The notes: generated from the sequence alone by a model not told the origin. DNA of 64,000 nucleotides from JANYCO01 sp031416415 (GCA_031416415.1 JANOTP010000235.1:9903-73902), one strand, 5' to 3'. Positions 43,735-53,891 are shown, counted from the first letter of the stretch. Numbers and translations are program-made.

Positions 43735-45321
43735 TTAATGTTGAATTAAGACATTGTAATATGCATAACGATTGTAAGCATATACAACTCTAAGAGTATA
43801 ATATCCTGAAGGGAAATTTTGAACAGGAATAGATGTTTGCATCATATAAATAGCATCTTTATTAGCCAATATGTTGCCCATGTTATCCATCAAAGTATAA
43901 CTTACTATTGAATCTTCAGTAGAGCTTACATTTATAAATCCATCCGCAGGATTAGGAGAAACAATTGGTTTTGAGAATACTATTGTTTCACAAGTACTAC
44001 ATGAGTCACCAGCGTCGTTAACAAAATAATGACATATATTATAACTTCCTGTATTATTATATAAGTGTTGTGCCGTGCTACCATTAGTAAAATTGCCATC
44101 TCCAAAATACCAATGATGAAGTCCTGAAGTAGTACTTGCTGTTAACTGTAAAGTGTCTCCTTTAAAACTATAACCAAAACCAGCAAAACATGTATCTGTA
44201 GAGTTTGGAATTACCACAACTTGGAAAGATGTACAGCTGTCATCATAATTTCCGTTAGAAGTATTTTTAACCAATAAGCGTGACACAGTATAAGTACCCG
44301 CATTTGCATAATTATGGCTAGGATTAGATCCATTATAAAAACTTCCATCTCCAAATTCATATCGTTCTATTACTACATTATTAGCACTGTTTGCATTAAA
44401 ATAAACAGTATTATTAACTCTTTGAAAGAAGAAAGTAGCAAAACATGAATCGGTAGGATTGTGATTAGAAATAGAATCAACAATCACTTCTTGGCAGGTT
44501 TTACAAGAATTCGTTTTAATATTCAATGTATCTTTTCCTCTGTATTGACATACTGTATAAGTACCTTTATTTAGATATTCATGTGTTGGATTAGATCCAT
44601 AAGTAAAATTTCCATCGCCAAAAGTCCAATACGAAAAATCATTTGAAGCTACCTTTTCATTAAAATAAAATGTACCTAATGTTGATTGATAAGTAAATTC
44701 TGCATTACATTTTTGCTTTCCTTGAATTGTAACTTGATTTGTATACGTACAACTTTCTATTTTTTGTTTGTATCCGTAAACATATACGGTAAGTGTTATA
44801 GTGTAGGTTCCTGGTTTCAAATAAGCATGTATTGGATCAATTGTATTAGAAACATTTCCGTCTCCGAAAGTCCAACTATGCAATGCTGCAATTCCTTTTA
44901 TAGAAGATTCATTTTTCAGAACTACTACATTGGCTGTTTGTTTTACAGAAAATTGAGCGATACAACTAACAGGAGGATATATTGCTTTAATTATAACACT
45001 CTTTGAAATAGCACAGGATGATTTGATTGTTTCGTTATTGTAAATGATTTGTTTTGTTTTTGTTAGTTTAACAATATAGCTACCTGCTTTTAGATACGTA
45101 TGAAGTGGTGAGCTTTTAGTTGAGCTTGTGCCATCTCCAAATTCCCATTTCCACGTATAATTTTCTGCATTTGTAGAATCTTCCGGAAAAAATTTCCAAG
45201 ATAAGGATTTAATACCTGCAGAGGTAAAATTTGCATTACAACAACTTTGGCTGTAAGTATTCTGTGTATTTGCTATTAGCAAGACACAAAAAGTAAAGAG
45301 TGATAAAATAATTTTTTTCAT
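43735..45321 (-). CDS. secreted PKD-repeat protein with T9SS sorting domain
   Basis: A 528-residue cell-surface or secreted protein: signal peptide (IILSLFTFCVLLIANTQ), then five or so PKD-type repeats recognised by WxFGDG (WEFGDGTSS, WTFGDGNVS, WTFGDGNFT, YEFGDGSFY, WYFGDGNFT) followed by HxYxxxGxY. A C-terminal type A sorting domain (SPNPADGFINVSS, FPSGYYTLRV) directs T9SS export. Cys residues in each repeat could form disulfides. No catalytic domain is seen, so adhesion or matrix binding is likely. Convergent with gnd. Confidence 0.92.
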   Translation of the reverse strand: MKKIILSLFTFCVLLIANTQNTYSQSCCNANFTSAGIKSLSWKFFPEDSTNAENYTWKWEFGDGTSSTKSSPLHTYLKAGSYIVKLTKTKQIIYNNETIKSSCAISKSVIIKAIYPPVSCIAQFSVKQTANVVVLKNESSIKGIAALHSWTFGDGNVSNTIDPIHAYLKPGTYTITLTVYVYGYKQKIESCTYTNQVTIQGKQKCNAEFTYQSTLGTFYFNEKVASNDFSYWTFGDGNFTYGSNPTHEYLNKGTYTVCQYRGKDTLNIKTNSCKTCQEVIVDSISNHNPTDSCFATFFFQRVNNTVYFNANSANNVVIERYEFGDGSFYNGSNPSHNYANAGTYTVSRLLVKNTSNGNYDDSCTSFQVVVIPNSTDTCFAGFGYSFKGDTLQLTASTTSGLHHWYFGDGNFTNGSTAQHLYNNTGSYNICHYFVNDAGDSCSTCETIVFSKPIVSPNPADGFINVSSTEDSIVSYTLMDNMGNILANKDAIYMMQTSIPVQNFPSGYYTLRVVYAYNRYAYYNVLIQH

Positions 45322-45622
45322 AGAATGTATATTTTAGTTTCATAAGGGAAGACAAGAAAATCATTCAAAGGGTTGCCTGAGAAAAAAAATAATTTTAAAA
45401 ACTACTGCGCTTATCTAAAAAATTTATCGGTAAATGATTATTAATTTATATATAATTTTAATAATCAGATATTTATAAAGATTATTTAAAATAAAAATCA
45501 ATCACTCTTACCTTGAAATAGAAATAAGGTTATAAAACCACCCTAATGAGTGCTTTTTTATAATATATAAACGTTCAAACATTATTTGTTAAATTTGTAA
45601 GCTAATTACAGAAAGAAAAAGG
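45322..45622. other. 301-base divergent intergenic region
   Basis: Separates the PKD-repeat gene from the ABC exporter. Very AT-rich with no ORF or strong hairpin. It contains the -7 box at 45590 listed separately; a promoter for the minus-strand gene must also lie here but is not obvious. Confidence 0.5.
45590..45597 (+). promoter_or_regulatory. -7 promoter element of the ABC exporter/glycosyltransferase unit
   Basis: TAAATTTG matches TANNTTTG exactly, 26 bases before the ATG at 45623. Confidence 0.55.
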
Positions 45623-47431
45623 ATGAAGACTTATTTGAGAATACTATCATATGCAAGACCAATTGGAAAATATTCAGTTCAATATGGGGCATTTGCTTTG
45701 TTAGCTATATTTTTTGGACTTATCAATTATAGTTTTTTAATGCCTACTCTAGATATATTGTTTGAACAACACATTACAAATAATAATCCCTCCATAATTA
45801 ATGGAGGCTACAGAGCTGCAATGGAAAATTTTACTAAAAATCAAATTTCTGAAAATGGTAAAGCTGGGGCATTGATAGTTATTTGTATTATTCTTATTGT
45901 TTCAAATTTTGTTACAAATTTTTTCAAATATTTTTCCATACGTATAATAAACAAAATAAGAGCAGACGTTGTAAAAAGACTTAGAGCGGATATTTTTCAA
46001 AAAATCACGAAACTACATATAGGTTTTTTTACAAATGAAAAAAAGGGAGATTTAATTTCTCGTGTTACAAACGATGTACAAGAAGTAGAAAATTCAGTCG
46101 TCAATACCCTGACCGTAGTATTTAGAGATCCTATTACAATAATAATTTATTTCGTTGTATTATTTATTATTTCGTGGAAACTTACCTTAATCACACTACT
46201 TATACTACCCGCTTCTGGAATTATAATCTCTTCAATAAGTAAACGTTTAAAAAAACAATCAAACGAAGGACAAGAATCGCTAGGCAACATCCTAGCTATT
46301 ATGGACGAAACAATTTCTGGACTACGGGTAATGTTTGCCTTTAATGCTAGTAAATATATCTCTGCAAAATTCAACAAAGAAAATGGTCGTTATGCTGGAA
46401 TATTAAAAAGCATGACTAATAAAAGAGATCTCTCTTCTCCACTCTCCGAATTTATGGGAGTATGTGTTGTAGCTGTAATACTCTGGATCGGCGGTAACAT
46501 GGTATTCAGAGGAGAAATGAAAGCAAGCGAATTTTTCTTTTATATAATTTCATTCTATCAAATATTAGTTCCAGCGAAAGCTATATCAAGTTCATTTAGT
46601 TCTATACAACGAGGTCTTTCTTCTGCAAAAAGAATTTTTTCAGTAATCGATACTGAAATTATAATAAAAGATCCAGAAAAACCATTCCACATTAATCAGT
46701 TCGAAAATGAAATAAGTTTTAGTAATGTTGGTTTCTCCTATGAACATGAACCTGTTCTTAAAAATATTAATTTTACTATTCCGAAAGGGAAAACAATAGC
46801 GTTAGTTGGTCCTTCAGGTGGGGGAAAGTCTACCATGGCAGATCTCATTCCTAGATTTTACGATGCCACTGTTGGTGAAATAAAAATTGATGGTATAAAT
46901 ATTAAACATTTATCGCTAGAGTCTTTGCGAGGGTTAATGGGTATTGTAACTCAAGAATCCATTCTTTTCAACGATACAATTTTTAATAATATTGCTTTTG
47001 GAAAACCTACCGCTTCTGAGGAAGAAGTAATTCAGGCTGCAAAAATAGCCAATGCACATGAATTTATTTTACAAACAGAAAATGGATATCAAAGTAATAT
47101 TGGAGATCGTGGCGCAAAATTATCTGGCGGACAACGTCAACGAATAAGCATAGCAAGAGCTGTATTAAAAAACCCTCCAATACTTATTTTAGATGAAGCT
47201 ACTTCTGCTCTTGATTCAGAATCAGAAAGATTAGTACAAGAGGCATTAACAAACCTAATGAAAAACAGAACTTCTATTGTGATAGCCCATCGACTAAGTA
47301 CTATACAGCACGCTGACGAGATAATAGTACTTCGCAAAGGTGAAATTATTGAAAGTGGTACACATCAATTCCTTTTAGAAAAAGGAGGCTTGTATAAAAA
47401 ACTTCATGGACATGCCCTTGCATTAAGTTAA
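45623..47431 (+). CDS. ABC exporter, fused permease/ATPase (MsbA-like)
   Basis: A 602-residue half-transporter. Six membrane helices in the first 330 residues; nucleotide-binding domain with Walker A GPSGGGKST, Q-loop QESILFND, signature LSGGQRQRISIARA, Walker B ILILDEATSALD and the switch His in IAHRLSTIQH. It closely resembles lipid A/lipid-linked exporters of the MsbA type but is not certain to be MsbA. It is followed after 15 bases by a glycosyltransferase, which supports export of a glycolipid. Confidence 0.93.
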   Translation: MKTYLRILSYARPIGKYSVQYGAFALLAIFFGLINYSFLMPTLDILFEQHITNNNPSIINGGYRAAMENFTKNQISENGKAGALIVICIILIVSNFVTNFFKYFSIRIINKIRADVVKRLRADIFQKITKLHIGFFTNEKKGDLISRVTNDVQEVENSVVNTLTVVFRDPITIIIYFVVLFIISWKLTLITLLILPASGIIISSISKRLKKQSNEGQESLGNILAIMDETISGLRVMFAFNASKYISAKFNKENGRYAGILKSMTNKRDLSSPLSEFMGVCVVAVILWIGGNMVFRGEMKASEFFFYIISFYQILVPAKAISSSFSSIQRGLSSAKRIFSVIDTEIIIKDPEKPFHINQFENEISFSNVGFSYEHEPVLKNINFTIPKGKTIALVGPSGGGKSTMADLIPRFYDATVGEIKIDGINIKHLSLESLRGLMGIVTQESILFNDTIFNNIAFGKPTASEEEVIQAAKIANAHEFILQTENGYQSNIGDRGAKLSGGQRQRISIARAVLKNPPILILDEATSALDSESERLVQEALTNLMKNRTSIVIAHRLSTIQHADEIIVLRKGEIIESGTHQFLLEKGGLYKKLHGHALALS

Positions 47432-47445
47432 CAATAATTTAGCAG

Positions 47446-48567
47446 ATGAAAATAGCTGTAGATGCTAAACGTGCTCTCAATAACGTAGCAGGACTTGGTC
47501 AATATTCCCGAATTCTTCTCAATGCGCTCTTGCGTGATTTTCCTGAGCACAAGTATCATTTGTATACTCCTAAATTAAAAACATTCCTTAAAAACGAACT
47601 TCAAAATAATTACACTTTACATCTTCCTGAAACTTTTTTTTCTAAAAAGCTCCCCTCCTACTGGAGATCTTATGGAATTACAAAAGACCTTTTGAAGGAA
47701 CGAGTTGATATCTTCCATGGACTCAGCAATGAGCTTCCTCTAAATTTCCATAACGTTACTTCTATAAAAAAAGTAGTCACTATACACGATGTTATTTTTC
47801 TTAAACATAAAGAACAATACAGTGCTATTGACAGATCCATATTTGATTATAAAACCAGATACGCTTGTCAAAACTCAGATAATATTATTGCCATCAGCGA
47901 AGAGACAAAATTAGATCTGATAAAATATTACAATATACCTGAACATAAAATTCAAGTAATCTACCAAAGTTGTGATCCTCTATTTTATAAAGAGGCAACT
48001 GCAGAAAAGAAAGCAGAAGTAAAATTAAAATACGATTTACCTGAAAACTTTATTCTAAATGTAAGCTCCTACTTCTCTAGAAAAAACCATAAAGTTATTG
48101 TTGAGGCAATGGACTTATTAAAAGAAAAAACTGATCTTCATGTTGTTTTCATAGGAGGACAAGGGAATATTAAGGAAGAAATCATAACCCTTATAAAAAA
48201 CAAAAAACTTGAAAATAGATTTCATTTATTGTCTGGAGTAGGCAATGAAGATATGCCAGCGATCTATCAAATGGCTTCTGTTTTTGTTTACCCTTCTTAT
48301 TTTGAAGGATTCGGAATTCCTATATTAGAAGCCTTATTTAGTAAAATACCAGTAATAACTACTAAAGGCAATTGTTTTGAAGAAGCAGGCGGGAAAAATT
48401 CACTTTATATTAATCCAGATGACTTTAATGAACTTTCAGAAAAAATATACAGTGTTATTTCTAATTCAGAGTTAAGAAATAAAATAATTCAACAAGGACT
48501 TTTTCATGCAAGCGGAATGAAAGATGATGTTTTTGCAAAAAATACAATTACGCTTTATACATCCTAA
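47446..48567 (+). CDS. glycosyltransferase family 1 (GT4-like)
   Basis: A 373-residue GT-B glycosyltransferase: N-terminal acceptor domain (AVDAKRALNNVAGLGQYSRI), donor domain with ISEETKLDLIKYYNIPEHKI, VSSYFSRKNHKVIVEAMDLL, and the retaining-enzyme motif FVYPSYFEGFGIPILEALFS with the Glu-x7-Glu pair. It transfers a sugar from a nucleotide donor to an unknown acceptor, probably an envelope glycan. It follows the ABC exporter by 15 bases and converges on gmk. Confidence 0.93.
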   Translation: MKIAVDAKRALNNVAGLGQYSRILLNALLRDFPEHKYHLYTPKLKTFLKNELQNNYTLHLPETFFSKKLPSYWRSYGITKDLLKERVDIFHGLSNELPLNFHNVTSIKKVVTIHDVIFLKHKEQYSAIDRSIFDYKTRYACQNSDNIIAISEETKLDLIKYYNIPEHKIQVIYQSCDPLFYKEATAEKKAEVKLKYDLPENFILNVSSYFSRKNHKVIVEAMDLLKEKTDLHVVFIGGQGNIKEEIITLIKNKKLENRFHLLSGVGNEDMPAIYQMASVFVYPSYFEGFGIPILEALFSKIPVITTKGNCFEEAGGKNSLYINPDDFNELSEKIYSVISNSELRNKIIQQGLFHASGMKDDVFAKNTITLYTS

Positions 48568-48572
48568 AAAAA

Positions 48573-49142
48573 TTACTCTTTTAAAAAATCATCCATTAAT
48601 TTCTGTGCCTTTTTCAGTGAGTCTTCAAGATTGTCATTTAAAAGGGTAGTATCAAATTTGGACTCGAAAGACATTTCAAATTTCACCTTAAACAATCTGG
48701 CTGAAATACTTTCCTCTGAATCTGTTTTGCGCTCTCTTAACCTTTGTTCTAGAATTTCCATTGATGGTACCTTAACAAATACAGCGAGTGCACGCTCTTT
48801 ATAATGTCGTTTAAGGCTAAGTCCTCCTTTTACATCAACATCAAAAATCACATGTTTGCCTTCGCTCCATACTCTTTCAATTTCTGACTCTAGCGTACCA
48901 TAATAAGCGCCAGGATATACTTCTTCATATTCTACAAATTCATTATTATCGATTTTCTTTTTAAAATCATCTGGCGTAAGAAAATAATAATCCTTACCAT
49001 GTTGCTCTGCTCTACCTCTTCGATCTCTTGTACAGGCAGAGATTGAAAATCCGAGATTAGAATTCGTGGCTAGCAAATGTTTTACGATAGTAGTTTTACC
49101 AGAACCTGAAGGAGCGCAGAAAATAAGAAGTTTGCCTTGCAT
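48573..49142 (-). CDS. gmk: guanylate kinase
   Basis: Phosphorylates GMP to GDP, essential for guanine nucleotide supply. 189 residues, typical. P-loop APSGSGKTTIVKHLL at about 10-24; GMP-binding SISACTRDRRGRAEQHGKDY and EFVEYEEVYPGAYYGT; lid RLRERKTDSEESISARL. The variant SACTRDRR in place of SVSATTRAPR is acceptable for the family. It is upstream-separated from the ECF pair by 133 bases. Confidence 0.97.
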   Translation of the reverse strand: MQGKLLIFCAPSGSGKTTIVKHLLATNSNLGFSISACTRDRRGRAEQHGKDYYFLTPDDFKKKIDNNEFVEYEEVYPGAYYGTLESEIERVWSEGKHVIFDVDVKGGLSLKRHYKERALAVFVKVPSMEILEQRLRERKTDSEESISARLFKVKFEMSFESKFDTTLLNDNLEDSLKKAQKLMDDFLKE

Positions 49143-49275
49143 AGAATATAGAAATTAAATATAAAACTTAGATGTTAGAGAAACATCTATGGCTATGCAG
49201 CGAAGGTAAGTGAATATGTTGAAAGAAGAAAATATTGAACCTCTAATAAAATTTTACAATAATCAGAAAGCTGAT

Positions 49276-49557
49276 TTATTTATTTTGTCTAACCCTTTCT
49301 TTAATAGCAGATACAAGATCTGAAGGAACGGCCTTGTTCTCTAATTTAAGTTTGATAACTTCTTTTACCGATTTATCTATTTCATATCGGTTAAAACAAT
49401 TGGAGCATTCATGTATGTGCGTTCTGAAATAATCTTCTTGAGCTTTGGTAGACTCACCATCTAATACTGCGTAAAGGTTTTTTACACAATCCTTGCAACA
49501 ATAACTATGTTTTTTGCCCAAGATTTTAGATAAAATATTTGTAAGGGTTGCCATCAT
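49276..49557 (-). CDS. zinc-binding anti-sigma factor (RsrA-like)
   Basis: A 93-residue soluble anti-sigma of the ZAS type: Cys24 in CKDCVKNLYAVLDGE and the H47-x3-C51-x2-C54 site in HIHECSNCFNRYEIDK, matching the zinc ligands of RsrA-like redox-sensitive anti-sigma factors. Cys20 and Cys21 are extra. No membrane helix follows, so the signal is probably cytoplasmic, such as thiol oxidation. It lies 49 bases downstream of the ECF sigma gene, its likely target. Redox sensing is inferred from the ligand pattern. Confidence 0.9.
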   Translation of the reverse strand: MMATLTNILSKILGKKHSYCCKDCVKNLYAVLDGESTKAQEDYFRTHIHECSNCFNRYEIDKSVKEVIKLKLENKAVPSDLVSAIKERVRQNK

Positions 49558-49606
49558 GATTCTTCTAATAATATTATACGATACTGAAATGATTAAAGAT
49601 TATTTT

Positions 49607-50191
49607 TTATTGATTTTTTCCGTATCCCATATCTTTGGCATACTCCCTCAATTTAACTTTCATAAGATTTCTAGCTCTATGAAGCCTTGAACGAACCGTA
49701 CCTATTGGAATGTCAAGTATTTTAGCCATTTCCTCATATGTAAATCCTTCAATATCGCATAAAATTAGTATCGCTCTGAAGTCAACATCTAATGCATTAA
49801 GGGCATTAGCTACTTCATCTCCAATCAAATCTTTTACAGAATCTACACGAAGATCCGATGTTATGGGTTCATCAACGTCGTCAGAATTGTAGTACGACTC
49901 TACCTCTTGATAATCAACTTTACTTGGTTGCTTAGCATTCTTGCGGTATTCATTGATAAAACTATTCTTAAGAATTCTGAACAACCAAGCCTTTGCATTA
50001 GTTCCCTTTTCATAGGATTCTATAAATCGGTATGCTTTTAAATAGGTCTCTTGTACAAGATCATTGGCATCGTCCTCGTCAAAGGTTAGCCTATAAGCAA
50101 AGTTATAAAGTGGCCCGATTAAGGGCATAAATTCCTTTTCAAAAAGGGAGTCCTTTGCTTCTTTATCCAAATCAGATTTATTGTTTTCCAA
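49607..50191 (-). CDS. ECF-type RNA polymerase sigma factor (SigR-like)
   Basis: A 194-residue ECF sigma factor. Region 2: PLIGPLYNFAYRLTFDEDDA, NDLVQETYLKAYRFIESYEK, AWLFRILKNSFINEYRKNAK. Region 4: FRAILILCDIEGFTYEEMAK, ILDIPIGTVRSRLHRARNLM. The sequence and the adjacent RsrA-like gene place it in the SigR/SigH/RpoE-like group controlled by zinc anti-sigma factors. It is divergent from the O-antigen-ligase-like gene by 75 bases. Likely autoregulated as a pair with the anti-sigma. Confidence 0.95.
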   Translation of the reverse strand: MENNKSDLDKEAKDSLFEKEFMPLIGPLYNFAYRLTFDEDDANDLVQETYLKAYRFIESYEKGTNAKAWLFRILKNSFINEYRKNAKQPSKVDYQEVESYYNSDDVDEPITSDLRVDSVKDLIGDEVANALNALDVDFRAILILCDIEGFTYEEMAKILDIPIGTVRSRLHRARNLMKVKLREYAKDMGYGKNQ

Positions 50192-50266
50192 AGTAGTGCC
50201 TTTGTATCGTAATATTATTAATTTTACTCCCTTAGTGAATCAAATATAAGTATTAACCATATTAAA

Positions 50267-51538
50267 GTGAACAAAAACTTTGCATTTATATTAACAGTCA
50301 GAGAACCCTCATTCAGATACAGGTTAGCCTTCCTTTCTCTTTTAACCATAATAATAGGCATGTTTGCCTCAAGGGCAATGATTAGTATTGGTATGATACT
50401 AATTGGTGTTCAATTTCTTTTAAAAGAAAACTGGGCAGAAACAATTAAAATATACGTTAAAGATAAAGTACTTTTCTTATTATCATTTATATTTTTTGTT
50501 TACTTTTTTGGAATTATTTATTCAGAAAATATGGAAGAATTTTGGCGAAAACTTGTCATGAAACTCCCACTGTTATTCATGCCACTTGGTTTTGCTGCCC
50601 TAAAAGAAATGTCAAAAAAATATTTTCATCATGTATTATATGCCTTTGTCATCCTATCTTTTATAACTGCCGCTATAAGTGTTGGCATCTTTATTATTGA
50701 TTATTCAGCTATAATAGAAAGTTATAAATATGCAAAAGTAACACCTAATATATTTAATATCAATCATATAAGATTTAGCATTATGTTGGTATTAGCCATT
50801 TTCTCTGCTGGTTATTTAATTAAAGAAAACTATTTTTTAGTATCCAAATATGAAAAATACGCCCTCATTTTCATGGCTGTATTTATTTTTACCTTTCTAC
50901 ATATTTTATCTGTTCGAAGTGGGCTTCTTGCTTTTTATGCTACCTGCTTTGTTATCACAATTGCCAGTATGTTTATTTATAAAAAATATCTTATTGGCAC
51001 AGCCGTTTTACTACTTATTATTATAATGCCTATTCTCGCTTACTTTACAATTCCAACCATTCAAAATAAAATAAATTACATGGCTTTGGATATATCAAGA
51101 TTTTTAAAAGGCGAAGATGTAAATCATTGGTCAGATGGAAATCGTTTATTATCTCTGAAAATTGGCCTTAAAGTGGGTACATCAAATCCTATAGTAGGGG
51201 TGGGTGTAGGAGACGTTTTTGACGAAATGTGTTATTATTATAAAAAAAATCATCCCGAGGTATTAGAAAAATTTCGATTAATTCCACACAATCAATTTCT
51301 TTATGTCTTCGCAGCCTCTGGAGTAATCGGCTTAATCCTATTTTTGTATGTTTCCTTTTTTCCGTTTTTTTTATCGATAACGTATAGAAGCATTGTTTTT
51401 TTAGCTTTGCTAGTAAGTATTTTAAGCTCCTATATATCTGAAGCAACCTTGGAAAATCAATTAGGAGTCTGCTTATTCATTACCTTTTACCTTATTGGAT
51501 GGCATTGTAAACCTGAATCTAAAACCGAACAACTATAA
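50267..51538 (+). CDS. O-antigen ligase family membrane protein
   Basis: A 423-residue polytopic protein of about 11 helices with the large periplasmic loop typical of the Wzy/WaaL family. RLLSLKIGLKVGTSNPIVGV and VGVGDVFDEMCYYYKKNHPE, then FRLIPHNQFLYVFAASGVIG, give the conserved Arg and the His of the PHNQFL motif. It starts with GTG at 50267, directly ahead of the first conserved residues; no ATG lies upstream in frame. Predicted to polymerise or ligate a lipid-linked glycan. It leads the following ABC exporter. Confidence 0.88.
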   Translation: MNKNFAFILTVREPSFRYRLAFLSLLTIIIGMFASRAMISIGMILIGVQFLLKENWAETIKIYVKDKVLFLLSFIFFVYFFGIIYSENMEEFWRKLVMKLPLLFMPLGFAALKEMSKKYFHHVLYAFVILSFITAAISVGIFIIDYSAIIESYKYAKVTPNIFNINHIRFSIMLVLAIFSAGYLIKENYFLVSKYEKYALIFMAVFIFTFLHILSVRSGLLAFYATCFVITIASMFIYKKYLIGTAVLLLIIIMPILAYFTIPTIQNKINYMALDISRFLKGEDVNHWSDGNRLLSLKIGLKVGTSNPIVGVGVGDVFDEMCYYYKKNHPEVLEKFRLIPHNQFLYVFAASGVIGLILFLYVSFFPFFLSITYRSIVFLALLVSILSSYISEATLENQLGVCLFITFYLIGWHCKPESKTEQL

Positions 51539-51539
51539 A

Positions 51540-53303
51540 GTGGAAAAAGACACTAAAGTAAGTGGAAATGTATTTGATATAAAGGTAATCAAAAGGTTGA
51601 TGGTATACGCAAGACCTTATCGTACCAAATTTTATACACTTACATTCCTTACTATTTTATCTGCGCTACTTTCCATAGCTAAACCACTTGTAATAAAAAA
51701 CACTATCGACAACTACATTATTACAGGTGACCGTCCTGGACTATCTAGCATGATATTATTTTTGTTTTTTCTACTTATTGCACATGGAGTAGTGAGTTAT
51801 TTCAATACTTTTTTAGCAGGGTGGCTTGGGCAAACCGTAATTAAAGATATTCGAATGCAACTTTACAAACACTTGATGACATTTCGACTAAAATTTTATG
51901 ACAATACACCTATTGGAAGACTTGTCACTAGAAACGTCTCTGACATTGAAAGTTTATCAAACATTTTTAGTGAGGGGCTATCGGGAATAGTAAGCGACCT
52001 ACTTTTAATTTTTGCTATTTTAATTATTATGTTTTACCAAAACTGGTTATTAACATTATACGCTCTGGGAGCATTGCCTTTATTATTGATTAGCACTTAT
52101 ATTTTTAAAGAAAAAGTAAAGTTTTCTTTTAATCAAGTAAGAATTGCTGTCGCCAATCTAAACTCTTTTGTACAAGAGCATATCACAGGTATGTCTATAG
52201 TACAAATTTTTAACAGTGAAAAAAGAGAATACGATAAGTTTGAAAAGATTAACAAAGAACATCGAAATGCTAATCTTAAATCTGTATTGTATTATTCCGT
52301 TTATTTTCCAGTAGCTGAATTTATATCTTCCCTAAGTTTAGCTTTATTAGTATGGTACGGTGCACAAGCGGCTTTAAAAGATTTCACGACCATTGGCACA
52401 TTGACCTCTTTTATAATGTTTATCTCCATGTTCTTCCGCCCCATTAGGATGATTGCAGATCGGTTCAATACAATTCAGATGAGCATAGTGAGTAGTGATA
52501 GAATATTTAAAATTCTTGACAACAAAGAAGATGTTGCACATTCCGGAAAAGATATGCCTCAACAATTTGAGGGTAATGTAAAATTTGAAAATGTATGGTT
52601 TGCTTACAATAATGAAGAACATGTTCTTAAAAATATTAGCTTTGAGGTAAAGGCGGGTAAAACTATTGCTCTAGTGGGTGCAACAGGGGCGGGCAAATCT
52701 TCAGTGATAAATTTACTAAGTAGATTTTACGAAATAAATAAAGGCTCAATTTTTATTGATGGAAAAGATATACGACATTACGATACAGACTATTTAAGAA
52801 GCAAAATTGGAGTGGTATTACAAGATGTATTTTTATTTTCCGACACGATCCGAAATAACATTACCTTAAACAATCCAAACATTAGCGAAGAAACAATACA
52901 AAATGCAATACAACTTGTGGGTGCAGAGAAATTTATTGAAAAACTGCCAGGAGGTTTAGAATACAATGTGATGGAAAGAGGAAACAGTTTATCCGTTGGA
53001 CAACGCCAAATAATCTCCTTTCTTCGTACATTAGTTTACAACCCTCGCATTATTGTTTTAGATGAAGCCACAGCCTCTATTGACAATGAAACCGAAGAAC
53101 TCATTCAAGGTGCAATAAATAAACTGATGACGGGTAGAACATCAATCGTAATTGCCCACAGACTCTCCACAATACAAAAAGCAGAAACTATATTGGTATT
53201 TGACAAAGGAGAAATAAAAGAATCTGGAACACACGATTCATTGTTAGCCTTAAATGGATTTTATGCAAACTTATATGATATGCAATTTAAAATGGTGAGA
53301 TAA
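51540..53303 (+). CDS. ABC exporter, fused permease/ATPase (second copy)
   Basis: A half-transporter of about 587 residues. The GTG at 51540, two bases after the upstream stop, is preferred; the ATG at 51495 would overlap the previous gene by 44 bases. Six membrane helices, Walker A GATGAGKSS, Q-loop QDVFLFSD, a variant signature LSVGQRQIISFLRTL, Walker B IIVLDEATASID and switch AHRLSTIQKA. The LSVGQ signature is typical of the YheH/LmrCD-like or lipid-exporting group. Substrate unknown; linkage to the ligase-like gene suggests an envelope lipid. Confidence 0.9.
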   Translation: MEKDTKVSGNVFDIKVIKRLMVYARPYRTKFYTLTFLTILSALLSIAKPLVIKNTIDNYIITGDRPGLSSMILFLFFLLIAHGVVSYFNTFLAGWLGQTVIKDIRMQLYKHLMTFRLKFYDNTPIGRLVTRNVSDIESLSNIFSEGLSGIVSDLLLIFAILIIMFYQNWLLTLYALGALPLLLISTYIFKEKVKFSFNQVRIAVANLNSFVQEHITGMSIVQIFNSEKREYDKFEKINKEHRNANLKSVLYYSVYFPVAEFISSLSLALLVWYGAQAALKDFTTIGTLTSFIMFISMFFRPIRMIADRFNTIQMSIVSSDRIFKILDNKEDVAHSGKDMPQQFEGNVKFENVWFAYNNEEHVLKNISFEVKAGKTIALVGATGAGKSSVINLLSRFYEINKGSIFIDGKDIRHYDTDYLRSKIGVVLQDVFLFSDTIRNNITLNNPNISEETIQNAIQLVGAEKFIEKLPGGLEYNVMERGNSLSVGQRQIISFLRTLVYNPRIIVLDEATASIDNETEELIQGAINKLMTGRTSIVIAHRLSTIQKAETILVFDKGEIKESGTHDSLLALNGFYANLYDMQFKMVR

Positions 53304-53309
53304 GTTAAC

Positions 53310-53891
53310 TTACAAGTTATCTGCTTCCTTAATCAATTTTTCAATCACCTTAGGAAAATGTTCATGCTCCAGCTGGAGTACTTTTTTCGCCACTTCCTCT
53401 GCTTTATCTTCAGGATGCAACGCACAAGACGCTTGAAAAATAACATTCCCTTCATCATAATGAGCATTCACATAATGAATAGTAATGCCTGATTCTTTTT
53501 CTTTATTTGCTACCACCGCTTGGTGAACATTCATACCATACATCCCCTTCCCTCCAAATTTTGGCAATAGCGCTGGATGAATATTTACAATTTTGTTTGG
53601 GAAGTTCAACACTAGATTCTCAGGTATTAGCCATAAAAAACCTGCAAGGACTATCCAATCAACCTCAAACTTTTTCAATTCTTCTACCACACTATCTGTC
53701 TGGTAGAAATCATTTCTATTAAATACCCAAGTTGGTATATTAAAAATTTTTGCACGTTCTAAAGCATAAGCATCCTGCTTATTAGCCATCAAAACAGCAA
53801 TTTTGATATCTTCTCTGTTCTGAAAATACTCCATTATTTTCTGTGCATTGGACCCTGAGCCCGAACAAAAAATGGCGATCTTAGTTTGCAT
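53310..53891 (-). CDS. purN: phosphoribosylglycinamide formyltransferase
   Basis: Transfers the formyl group from 10-formyl-THF to GAR in purine synthesis. 193 residues, typical. Motifs: IAIFCSGSGSNAQKIMEYF, NIHPALLPKFGGKGMYG with the catalytic Asn and His, and HYVNAHYDEGNVIFQ with the Asp. It converges on the ABC exporter with a 6-base gap and diverges from the MBL gene. Other pur genes are absent from the window. Confidence 0.96.
   Translation of the reverse strand: MQTKIAIFCSGSGSNAQKIMEYFQNREDIKIAVLMANKQDAYALERAKIFNIPTWVFNRNDFYQTDSVVEELKKFEVDWIVLAGFLWLIPENLVLNFPNKIVNIHPALLPKFGGKGMYGMNVHQAVVANKEKESGITIHYVNAHYDEGNVIFQASCALHPEDKAEEVAKKVLQLEHEHFPKVIEKLIKEADNL

Noticed and set aside
53301..53312. 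12-base palindrome TAAGTTAACTTA containing both convergent stops
   Set aside because: It is too short and AT-rich to argue for function; it follows from two TAA stops six bases apart.
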